A stretch of 64,000 nt of DNA from Manis javanica (taxonomy: Eukaryota; Chordata; Mammalia; Pholidota; Manidae), in assembly GCF_040802235.1 (NCBI RefSeq), contig NC_133165.1, forward strand, positions 45,397,629-45,461,628, written 5' to 3'. Of the stretch, positions 54,796 to 64,000 are shown piece by piece. The stretch's first letter is position 1; every line of letters starts with the position of its first letter. The translations under genes were made by a program, and so were the position numbers. Below the pieces are notes generated by a model, which saw only the letters and a list, made by a program, of their open reading frames with translations, was not told where the DNA came from and did not search any database.

Positions 54796-55805
54796 GAGCA
54801 TTGAGCACCTATTGCATGCCAGATATTTTTCAGTCATTTATTTATTTCTTACTAGAAATAAATGGGATGATTCCATTTTTGTTTTAAAAAGAAAAGTGTA
54901 TGTAATACACAGAGCCCACAGTACACTGCTTCACATAGCCTGGAGTGACAGGGCGCCCCCTGGAGTTCAGAGTGAGGTGGTGGCCTTCTATATACATAAA
55001 AGTGTCTAAAATACACTCCCATAAGGTGTTAGTAGTGCTTCTGTCTAGAAGAAGGGATTTAAAATAATTTTAACTCTTTTCCTTTTTACTTCTTTTTAAG
55101 ATGCATTTTTTGATTTCTCTATGACAACAGAATGATTTTATAGTAAGAGAAAATTTCAATTAAAAGTATACTAAACCTACTTAAGTATTTCCAGTGTACT
55201 GAAAATATACTGAGTGTATATTTTACTGCAGCAAGTTTCTAAAGTGTACTGACCTTACAGTGTAGTGTTATAATTCTACATTAGTATCATAATGGGGATA
55301 AAACTGTAAGTAGACCTAGCCTCAAACCTTTGTTGTATGAGAAAAACAAATGAGGGGCTGGTACTCAGATCCTCTTATTCTTTAAAACCCCTCTTTCATC
55401 TCCTTTTCCTGCTCTCCCAACTCCACCACCAGGTTTTTACGTTTGCAATCTTTGACCCACATGCTTGAACCCAAGTAGTAAATGTAGTTCAATGGATCTC
55501 TCAGGGAAAAACAAGAGAAAGATTAAAAGACTGCTTTGGAATGCTCATGATACAATCACAAGGATCACACTTGAGAGGCCCATGTGGATCACTTACACAA
55601 AGGCAAATGAACTTGTTCTGAGCCTAGTGGGCTGGCCACTAGCCAAGGCAAATTCACGACTTTCTTTGCATTGGCCTGAAAGAACATTGCTTCCGAACCA
55701 ACAGGAAACTAAATAGATGAAAATCTTACCCCAAAACGAGTCCTGCTTTCTCCAGTGAAATGATAGGGATTGTCAGTATTATCAAGGGGGCCCCCAAGGA
55801 AAAGG
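54796..55805. other. Intergenic, no recognised gene
   Basis: MIR-like start near 54800 (TGAGCACCTATTGCATGCCA). Otherwise AT-rich unique-looking sequence. Confidence 0.5.
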
Positions 55806-56015
55806 GGAAGAACTCCAGCTTTCAGGTCAGACAGACCTGGGCTTGCATTCTCACTAGGTTGATTCCTACCTGCTGACCCTGTGTTAAGACTCCTAACCTA
55901 TCAGGGGCCTCAGTTTTTTTATCTGTAAAATGGAGATAGTAACCCCAATTCCCTGAGGCTTCTATGAGGATTAAATGAGGGATTGAATAAATGCTCAGCA
56001 CCATGCATGGCTCAT
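55806..56015 (+). repeat. MIR SINE
   Basis: AGACCTGGGCTTGCATTCTC, then GGGGCCTCAGTTTTTTTATC, then TGTAAAATGGAGATAGTAAC: the MIR core order. Confidence 0.8.
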
Positions 56016-56689
56016 CATATGTGCTCAACAAACTGTATGGTATAAAATGTTGTATTCACTCAACAAATGTTACTGCCATGTAAAATGCTAGGGAAACCAG
56101 AGTGTGTGAGACAGAGCAGCCCCTGCCCTGTGCAGCTTACAGACCAGTGGGGCAGACACAGTCATGGAGTGATCACATGAATAAAGAAGTACGAAGTGTG
56201 CTAAATACTGAGAGGGAAAAGTCCAAAGAATAAAGACAGCATTTAACTAGGGGCACCTGATCTAGTTACTTTTTAACCTAGGTGAGGTGATCACAGATGT
56301 AATAGAATTTTTTTGTTTTTCCCTTAGCAATATAAGGATCTTTCACATGTATAATACACTGGACACTGCAAAGAGCTTTTCATAGTTGAGATTTTCATAC
56401 AATCCTTATACCAGATCCTAAGCAGAGATTATGACTGTCATTTTACAGAAGTGGAAATGAAGGTGTAGAAAGGTTATATAACTTCCTCAAGTTATTGATA
56501 GCAAATTCAAGGGTCAGACAAAATCCAGAGGTCTTTTGCTTCCACATCTGCTTTTTCACTATCTCATTTTTTTCTTTTCGTGTTTTTAATTCTGCAATAT
56601 AGAAAAATTTTCTTTTTACTTTTTTAATCAAATGTACATCACAGTGGTTTAATAGTCCCCTCACTTCTCAGTGTCTATGAGTCTAATGC

Positions 56690-57440
56690 TGTTTTGTTCA
56701 TTCTGTTTTGCTTTGTTTTTATATTCCACAAATAAGTGAAATTATATGGTATTTATCTTTCTCCACCTGGTTTATTTCATGGAACATAATACCCTCTACA
56801 TCCATCCATATTGTTGCAAATGGCAGGATTTCTTTTCTTTTTATGACTGAATAATATTCCATTGTGTATATGTACCACCTCTTCTTTATCCATTCATCTA
56901 TTGATGGACATTGAGGCTGCTTCCATATCGTGGCTATTGCAAACAGCAACGATAAACATAGGGGTGCATATATCTTTTTGAATCAGGGATTTTGTTTTCT
57001 TTGGATAAATTCATAGGAGTGGAATTACTGGGTCAAATGGTATTTCTATTTTTAGTTTTTTGGGGAACTTCCATACTGCTTTCCACAGCAGTTGCACCAA
57101 TTTGCAGACCCACCAACAACATAAGAAGGTTACTATTTCTCCACAGCCTCTTCAGCATTTGTTATTTGTTCTCTTTTGAATAGTGGCTATTCTAACTGGT
57201 GTGAGGTGATACCCCATTGTGGTTTTAATTTGCATTTTCCTGATGATTAGCGATGTGGCGCATCTTTTCATGTGCCTGTTGGCCATTTATATTTCTTCTT
57301 TGGAGAAATGTCTGTTCAGGTCCTCTGCCCAGTTTTTGATCGGATTATTTATTTTTAGGGTGTTGAGGTGTGTGAGTTCTTACATATTTTGGATGTTAAC
57401 CCTTTATCAGATGAGTTGTCTATGAATATATTCTCCCAGT
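56690..57440 (-). mobile_element. 5'-truncated L1, minus strand
   Basis: The complement of L1 3' UTR and ORF2 end: CATGTATATGTACCACCTCT-type sequence near 56870 and the Cys-rich region near 57120. Stops interrupt ORF2. More decayed than the L1 at 37.5-43.9 kb. Confidence 0.75.
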
Positions 57441-58642
57441 GTACTTTTTTTAAAATGTTGAAATATAACTTACTTACCAAACTGAGTGGGAAAACACATA
57501 TGTAGAGTTTAAAGAACACCCATGTAAGTGCCACCCAGCCCAAGGAACAGTTCAACATGGCCAGGAGGTCCCCTATGTACCCTTCTCCAGAAGCAATCCC
57601 TATGCTGTTTTGTTAATTATTCACTATCTTGCCTTTGTAGAACACTTTTTATCATTTATGTATCTCTTAACAATATATTATTACTTTTCCTGGTGTTGAA
57701 CTTTATATAAATGGCATCTTGGTTTATGTATTTTTTTGTAACTTGCTTCTTACTCCCAACATCTTGTTTTTGAGATTATCCACATTGATAATGCCTATAT
57801 CCATAATTAATTCTCACAGATAGATAATATTCCATTGCATGATTACATCACAACTTACTTATATATTCCCTTGTTAACAGACACTTGGGTTATTTCCAGT
57901 GTTTTGTTGTTATATTCTTTTTTTAATAGGAAGATAAGTGGATTTGTTTTTATAAAAAACTTTCCAAGATGTTATAAGTTTTGAGAATTCCAGTCCCTAC
58001 ATCCACATTCATAGTACTATATGATAATTGGTTCTATCATTTATTTTGAGTTTACTATCACCCAGGAACTGTGTTAAGGACTTTACACACATTTTAAAAT
58101 TTACTTCTCGTAAGACTACTACCTGGTATGTGTTATAATTTTCAGGTGAAAGGACTATTTTATAGGCAATGACACTGAAGTTCCTAGAGGTTAGACAATT
58201 TGCCCAAGGTCATTTGGAGAGTCAAGATTGAGACTCAGACTAATTCTAAAGTCCAATTCCTTCCAATTCACTTCATGTCTTAATACTGCATTGTGTAGTA
58301 ATGCAAGTCAAATGTTATGATGTACTATAAGATACATAAGTGTCTCCTATATTTTTTATTTTTTAATTGTGGTACAATACACATAATGAAATTTACTCTT
58401 AACCATTTTTAAATGTACAGCATAGTAGTGTTAAATATATTCACATTGTTATACAAGCAGTCATGGAGCATTACATTCTTGTATATGTCCCCTGGGGCAC
58501 GTGTGAAAGAGTTTCTCTAGGGTGTCTCTATGTGTAGAACTGCTGGTGTTCCACCTATGAGTGGAATGCATGGGTTTGCATAGGTTTGATTTTGTCAATT
58601 AAGGCCAAATTCTTACAAAATGATTGCACTAATTTATACTTC
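57441..58642 (-). repeat. Old L1M sequence with MIR-like part
   Basis: Decayed L1M-type text (TGGTGTTGAACTTTATATAAATGG and GACACTTGGGTTATTTCCAG). A MIR/MIR3-like stretch lies at about 58030-58280 (TTGCCCAAGGTCATTTGGAG). Confidence 0.5.
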
Positions 58643-58659
58643 CATAAGCAGCTACTTTT

Positions 58660-59892
58660 TTTTTCTTTCTTTTTGTAATTTTTTTTGGTATCATTAATCT
58701 ACAGTTACAGAAAGAATATTATGTTTAGTAGGTTCCCCCCTTCACCAAGTCCTCCCCACATACCCCTTCACAGTCACTGTCCATCTGCATAGTAAGATGC
58801 TGTAAAATCACTACTTGTCTTCTCTGTGTTGCACGGCCCTCCCCGTGTCCCCTATGTACTATACATGCTAATCGTAATGCCCTCTCTCTTTTTCCCCGCC
58901 TTATCCCTCCCTTCCCACCCATCGTCCCCAGTCCCTTTCCCTTTGGTAACTATTAGTCCATTCTTGGGTTCTGTGATTCTGCTGCTGTTTTGTTCCTTCA
59001 GTTTTCCTTTGTTCTTATACTCCACATATTAGTGAAATCATTTGGTACTTGTCCTCCGCTTGGCTTATTTCACTGAGCATAATACCCTGTAGCTCCATCC
59101 ATGTTGTTGCGAATGGTAGGATCTGTTTTTTTCTTACGGCTGTGTAATATTCCATTGTGTATATGTACTACATCTTCTTTATCCATTCATCTACTGATGG
59201 ACATTTAGGTTGCTTTCATATCTTGGCTATTGTAAACAGTGCAGTGATAAACATAGGGTTGCATCTGTCTTTTTCAAACTGGAGTGCTGCATTCTTAGGG
59301 TAAATTCCTAGAAGTCGAATTCCTGGGTCAAATGGTATTTCCATTTTGAGCATTCTGAGGAACCTCCATACTGCTTTCCACAATGGTTGAACTAGTTTAC
59401 ATTCCCACCAGCAGTGTAGGAGGGTTCCCCTTTCTCCACAACCTCGCCAACATTTGTTGTTGTTTGTCTTTTCGATGATGGCGATCCTTACCGGTGTGAA
59501 GTGATATCTCATTGTTGTTTTAATTTGCATTTCTCTGATGATTAGCGATGTGGAGCATCTTTTCATGTGCCTGTTGGCCATCTGGATTTCTTCTTTAGAG
59601 AACTGTCTATTCAGCTCCTCTGCCCATTTTTTAATTGGATTATTTGCTTTTTGTTTGTTGAGTCATATGAGCTCTTTATATATTTTGGATGTCAATCCTT
59701 TATCGGATCTGTCATTTATGAATATGTTCTCCCATACTGTAGGATACCTTTTTGTTCTATTAATGGTGTCCTTTGCTGTACAGAAGCTTTTTAGCTTGAT
59801 ATAGTCCCACTTGTTCATTTTTGCCTTTGTTTCCCTTGCCCGGGGAGATATGCTCATGAAGAAGTCACTCATGTTTATGTCCATGAGATTTT
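58660..59892 (-). mobile_element. 5'-truncated L1 with 17-bp target duplication
   Basis: 1.23 kb, minus strand: poly-T, 3' UTR and the last part of ORF2. The duplication CATAAGCAGCTACTTTT is at 58643-58659 and 59893-59909. Closely related to the full-length L1 at 37.5 kb. It inserted into older L1M. Confidence 0.92.
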
Positions 59893-59909
59893 CATAAGCA
59901 GCTACTTTT

Positions 59910-60650
59910 AAAAAAATATGTAATACATTCAGATATATATTTTTTAATGTTTATAAGTTCCAAATGTTAAGGGAACAAAAAGAAAATACAATGAAAAAAT
60001 CTCCTGACATCATTCCCTCCCCAAGCATGATCAATGTCACCAGTTTCTGGTGATTACCCTCCTAGAAATATGCTATGCATATATTTCTTCTTTTACAACA
60101 AATAGTAGCCTTCTATCATACTGTTCTGAAGCTTGTTTGTTTCTCTTAACAAACATCATAGATAGCATGACCTGGTGGTTTTCAGAGTAGGCTGCTTAGA
60201 TTTGTAATCCAGCTCTACTCTAAACTGGCTGTACCTTGCATGGGTCATTTTTAATTTCTCTGTGCCTTATATTACTTATTTGTAAAATGTGGAAAGAATC
60301 CTAACTCACAAGGTTTTTATGAGAATTACTTTAGTTACCATATGTTAAGCATTTAGATCTGTGACTATTATTGATATAATTACATCAATGGTTTCTCATT
60401 CTTTTTTTATGGTTGCTTGGTAGCCTACTATATAAATGATTCACAATGTATCTTAAATCATAAATAGTAAACATTTAAGTTGTTTCCAGTATTTTGAAAT
60501 TACAAACAGCACAGCAATAAATAATTTATCATTTCTCATTCATGCTCCTGAGTACACCTCTAGGATAAAGTTATAGAATTGGAACTTCTATTTTTAATAG
60601 ATATTGGCAAACTGTCCTTCATGGATACGTCAAGATTCTCATATAGTAAC
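59910..60650 (-). repeat. Old L1M sequence with a MIR insert
   Basis: L1M-like text (TTTAAGTTGTTTCCAGTATT). A MIR-like block lies at about 60165-60350 (TGTAATCCAGCTCTACTCTA, TTTGTAAAATGTGGAAAG). Confidence 0.5.
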
Positions 60651-61140
60651 TTAAAGAGACAACATAAAATTTAGAATAAAAAATACCTAGGTGAGCTACT
60701 TTGCTGTCCAGATGAGTCAACTGATGCCAGGAGAGGGAAAGTGACTCCCATGGGCAGTTAGTGGTGGAAACAGCACCAGAACCCCCATGCAGGTGTCTGC
60801 AGTTAGAGTCCTAAAATTCCTTAAAATCCATTTTAACATTTCAGTATTTTGATGCTGCAATTTGCTTACTTAATGGTAGTAACTTAATGCTTGATCTCTC
60901 ATTATTATTTCTTTTTTTTTTTTCCCCTGGGCATTTTCCTACCTTATGTGATTGATCATGTGCGCTGCCAGGTGACCCTTGGACAGTTCTGACCTGCCTG
61001 AAGTTTGTCAAGTGACAGATCTTCCTCATCTTCAAAAATGTTGCATTTGGTAAATTGCCTCTAAGGGAGCAGATTTCCACCAGCTGCTCCCAAGAGATCG
61101 TTTAACGTACAACAGGAGAAAGAAACAAAGCACTTGTATT
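60651..61140. other. Upstream flank of SEPHS2
   Basis: No gene recognised; MIR-like debris near 60700. Confidence 0.5.
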
Positions 61141-61149
61141 GCAATTTCG

Positions 61150-61411
61150 CCCAAACCAATTTCGTAAACGGGTGATTTGTAATTTATCTTTTAGACCAAA
61201 GGAAGCCCACCTCTCGCCGGCTAAGTCGTCATTGGATAACATGGCTGTCAATCACCAGGGATATAAATAAGGGAGGCCGGCGGCTCCTGCCTTGGAAGGC
61301 CGGGCGCGTCTAGCGGGGAAGGATATCTGCGGTAGTACCTGTTAGTATTAACCGGAGTAGAAAATAAACACTTCTCCTCTCCTCCTTTCCCCTCCCTACC
61401 GGGCCGGCGTG
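61150..61411 (+). promoter_or_regulatory. SEPHS2: SEPHS2 promoter and 5' UTR
   Basis: CCAAT at 61156-61160, an inverted CCAAT (ATTGG) at 61231-61235 and TATAAATA at 61262-61269, followed by a GC-rich leader. A start site about 25-30 bases after the TATA box (around 61290) is inferred. The CpG-rich zone continues into the coding region. Confidence 0.7.
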
Positions 61412-62761
61412 ATGGCGGAAGCCGCGGCATCGGGCGCCAGAGGAGAGGCGGCGGCCGTGGCGGCGGCGGCGGAAGGCTCGTCGGGCCTGGCTGGCTTGTC
61501 TCTGGGCCGGGGCTTCTCGAGCTACCGGCACTTCGAACCCCAGGCGTTGGGCCTCAGCCCGAGCTGGCGGCTGACGGGCTTCTCTGGCATGAAGGGCTGA
61601 GGCTGCAAGGTCCCGCAGGAGACCCTGCTCAAACTCCTGGCGGGACTGACGCGGCCGGACGTGCGGCCCCCTCAGGGCCTGGTCGGAGGCCATGAAGAGG
61701 TGGCCCAGGAAGTAGGTCTGCCGGCCAGCGGGGACCCCATCCCAACCTTTCCAGCCCTGGGCATTGGGCTGGACTCCTGCGTCATACCCCTGAGGCACGG
61801 GGGTCTGTCGCTGGTACAGACCACGGACTTCTTTTACCCCTTGGTAGAAGATCCCTACATGATGGGGCGAATAGCTTGTGCCAACGTGCTGAGTGACCTC
61901 TACGCCATGGGCATTACTGAATGTGACAACATGTTGATGTTACTCAGCGTCAGCCAGAATATGACTGAGGAAGAACGAGAAAAAATAACACCACTAATGA
62001 TCAAAGGCTTCCGGGATGCTGCTGAGGAAGGAGGGACTGCAGTGACTGGTGGACAAACAGTCGTAAATCCTTGGATAATCATCGGTGGAGTTGCCACTGT
62101 GGTATGTCAGCCTAATGAATTCATAATGCCTGACAGTGCAGTTGTGGGGGATGTACTCGTGTTAACCAAACCCTTAGGAACCCAAGTTGCTGTCAATGCC
62201 CACCAGTGGCTGGATAATCCAGACAGATGGAATAAGATAAAGATGGTAGTCTCCAGAGAAGAGGTAGAGCTGGCCTATCAGGAAGCCATGCTCAATATGG
62301 CAACCCTAAACAGAACTGCTGCTGGATTAATGCACACATTTAATGCCCATGCAGCCACAGATATCACAGGCTTTGGCATTCTAGGACACTCTCAGAACCT
62401 TGCAAAACAACAAAGAAATGAGGTGTCCTTTGTCATTCATAATCTGCCAATCATTGCCAAGATGGCCACCATCAGCAAGGCCAGTGGGTGCTTTGGGCTC
62501 CTTCAGGGAACTTCAGCAGAAACTTCCGGGGGATTACTGATTTGCCTGCCAAGAGAACAGGCAGCCCGCTTTTGTTCTGAAATCAAATCTTCCAAGTATG
62601 GAGAGGGTCACCAAGCATGGATTGTGGGCATTGTGGAAAAGGGAAACCGGACAGCCCGGATCATTGACAAGCCTCGAGTTATTGAGGTCCTACCTCATGG
62701 GGCCACTGCTACTGCTCTTGCTCCTGACAATTCCAGTGCCTCCTCTGAGCGTAGCTCCTGA
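61412..62761 (+). CDS. SEPHS2: Selenophosphate synthetase 2 (selenoprotein), intronless
   Basis: 449 codons from ATG 61412 to TGA 62759-62761, in one exon. The in-frame TGA at 61598-61600 (codon 63) is the selenocysteine of the active site, in GMKG-Sec-GCK. Family knowledge: the enzyme makes selenophosphate from selenide and ATP, the selenium donor for selenocysteine tRNA, in the cytosol. Seen: the Sec/Lys catalytic pair, Asp-rich ATP/metal motifs ([16 protein letters not shown]), [18 protein letters not shown] and the C-terminal AETSGGLL. The Ala/Gly-rich N-terminus is a mammalian feature. Human SEPHS2 is also intronless and 448 residues, so this is the functional gene and not a retrocopy. 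The SECIS element in the 3' UTR supports readthrough. Confidence 0.97.
61598..61600 (+). other. SEPHS2: Selenocysteine UGA codon of SEPHS2
   Basis: TGA at codon 63, followed by GGC TGC AAG. The frame continues uninterrupted for 386 more codons with full family conservation, and a SECIS lies downstream, so this is not a nonsense change. Confidence 0.96.
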
Positions 62762-63326
62762 AATGGAACAGCAGTTGTTTGGACTTTAGAGCCTTTGCAT
62801 ACAATCATGGGTGATGCTCAAGGGTTGATTTTTAAGAAGAAATTTCCAAAGAAGGCTGCCTGCATAGTAGCTCCAGCTGCCTCTTTTGGGTGATTTGAAT
62901 TAGCCCACCAAAAGCTGCACATTCCAAGGCCAGAAGTAACATTTTGGACTTCAGGAGGGAGGTTTGCTCATTCTTGTGTAGCAGAGGAGCAGAAAAACCT
63001 GTTTCCTCTCCAAGAGCAAGATGAGACTATTCCAGTTTGAGGGATTTTTCTTGGCACTGGGTTGCTTTATATCTGCACAGGGAGGGAGATTACTTACTAA
63101 ATTACACAGACCCCAGAGCACCAGAGAAGTAAATTGCAAAATGAAAGATCAGAAACAAATAAGTTTGGACCAATACTGTTAATAAATCTAGATTTTTAAG
63201 AGAGATTTTACAATGCAATGTCAAATTCTATATTAAATTTTTCTGAAATACTGGCTCTTTCCTTCTCTGGACAAGAATTGAGCAGCTTGTCCAATGACTG
63301 GGAAAGGAAGACTTGCAACCATCTGA

Positions 63327-63405
63327 CTTGGTCTCTGTTAATGATGCCTCTCCCACTAAACCCCTTTAAGGACTGGGAGTGGCAGAGCAAACCCCAGAGC
63401 CCAAG
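63327..63405 (+). promoter_or_regulatory. SEPHS2: SECIS element (type 2) in the SEPHS2 3' UTR
   Basis: Quartet ATGA at 63341-63344 opposes GA at 63385-63386. Helix 2: TGCC (63345-63348 side) with GGCA (63381-63384), one U-U, then CTCCCA (63350-63355) with TGGGAG (63374-63379). Unpaired AAA is at 63358-63360 in the apical part, with a small extra CCTT/AAGG stem (type 2). Helix 1: CTTGG and CTCTG (63327-63336) with CAGAG and CCAAG (63395-63405). All core SECIS features are present. Confidence 0.88.
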
Positions 63406-63458
63406 CCTTGGTAGTCATTAAGATGTTAAATCTTGTGCTGAAAATTCCTGGTTTAATC

Positions 63459-63464
63459 AATAAA
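63459..63464 (+). terminator. SEPHS2: SEPHS2 polyadenylation signal
   Basis: AATAAA in ATCAATAAAGAG, 54 bases after the SECIS. Cleavage is expected near 63480. Confidence 0.85.
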
Positions 63465-63480
63465 GAGTAATTTCTAGTGA

Positions 63481-64000
63481 AATAAAAAGGACTTTGTTGG
63501 AAAATTCTTCTGGCTAATGTTTGGATCCTTGGAATTCTGAATCCTTTATAATTTTACAGAATGAACCAGTTGATACATTTAGAATGAGAGTGTTTTCTTT
63601 GATCCTAGACCAGGGGATTTGACACTCAGATTCAGGTTTTCACCTTCCCCCTGAGTCAACAGCAAAGAATTCAACAGGCATAAATCCTATAAGGACTAGC
63701 GTGTGGGAGAGGAAATAGCAAAAGAAAGATTCCACAATTCTAGAAAGATGAAAAGTAGGTGGAAAAGGAGTAACTGACTTGGCCAAATAGAGTGAGCCAA
63801 AGGGTAAGTGTCTTCAGAGTTAGGGAATAGTAACAGGAAGCAAGGGCTGTGCTCCAGAGGTACTAAGGAAGATGGGGGTGAAGGGTGGAGATAAAAACAT
63901 GCTGATTCAAAATTTCTACACAGGGTAATTAGATCTTTGAAGTTCTTAAACCTTCCCCCTGTGTCACAAAGCCCCATAACTGCCTCTCACCTTTGCAGAT
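63481..64000. other. Downstream of SEPHS2
   Basis: No exon or repeat recognised. In human the next gene on this side is further away. Confidence 0.5.

Larger units (their letters stand above)
62762..63480 (+). other. SEPHS2: SEPHS2 3' UTR
   Basis: From the stop codon to just past the polyA signal; holds the SECIS. No other gene seen in it. Confidence 0.8.

Noticed and set aside
61661-62761. Shorter SEPHS2 start (ATG or alternative after the TGA)
   Set aside because: The frame upstream of the TGA is conserved selenophosphate synthetase including the catalytic Sec context, so the start is 61412.
1-64000. CRISPR arrays, operons, bacterial features, tRNA or rRNA genes
   Set aside because: None seen. 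tRNA-like strings are retroviral primer sites only; the genome is mammalian.

Overview
This is mammalian nuclear DNA. It holds two conserved single-copy genes of the human 16p11.2 neighbourhood, ITGAL and SEPHS2, in the human relative order and divergent orientation but flipped as a block. ITGAL lies on the minus strand at the left (coding exons 1-11, 13056 down to 1194; the rest of the gene is off the left edge). SEPHS2 lies on the plus strand at the right (start codon 61412, stop 62759-62761, SECIS element and polyA signal downstream). No Alu, B1/B2, carnivore tRNA-Lys SINE or BovB copy was recognised in 64 kb, and the young repeats are L1 and ERVs. This excludes several lineages by eye. The L1 3' UTR type resembles pangolin (Manis) L1, but that species call is an inference.

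Layout. 1-13.06 kb: ITGAL exons with introns full of old L2, MIR, MaLR and 5'-truncated L1. 13.06-13.48 kb: ITGAL upstream/promoter region, closed off by a truncated L1 (13491-14598). 14.7-16.08 kb: an old L1M tail carrying an LTR-like insert. 16082-25393: provirus 1, a type-D-like mosaic with betaretroviral gag, dUTPase-protease and pol plus a gamma-type env, Lys1,2-like primer site, 6-bp target duplication. 26811-37142: provirus 2, class I, tRNA-Phe-type primer site, 5-bp target duplication. Its gag is split by provirus 3 (28156-33903, minus strand), class I, tRNA-Pro-type primer site, 4-bp target duplication, whose LTRs differ at only 3 of 492 positions. 37544-43950: an almost full-length L1 with tandem 5' UTR monomers and a few disabling changes. 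44.1-48.3 kb: ERV env/LTR debris and an inverted pair of solo LTRs. 48.3-61 kb: mostly old sequence (L2, MIR, L1M) with one younger L1 bounded by a 17-bp duplication. 61.2-63.48 kb: SEPHS2.

The most unusual structure is the middle of proviruses 2 and 3. They have unrelated LTRs and different primer sites, yet between gag/leader and env both carry the same AT-rich segment (2.25 and 3.1 kb) with no recognisable ORF, in the same proviral sense, where pro-pol should be. Because the proviruses point in opposite directions, the two copies form a large inverted repeat around 33 kb. The near-identical LTRs of provirus 3 mean an element without pol moved recently, so an enzyme source must have been active in this lineage.

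The two host genes do not work together. ITGAL encodes the leukocyte integrin alpha-L chain and SEPHS2 the selenoprotein selenophosphate synthetase 2. Their roughly 48-kb interval is largely built from transposable elements.
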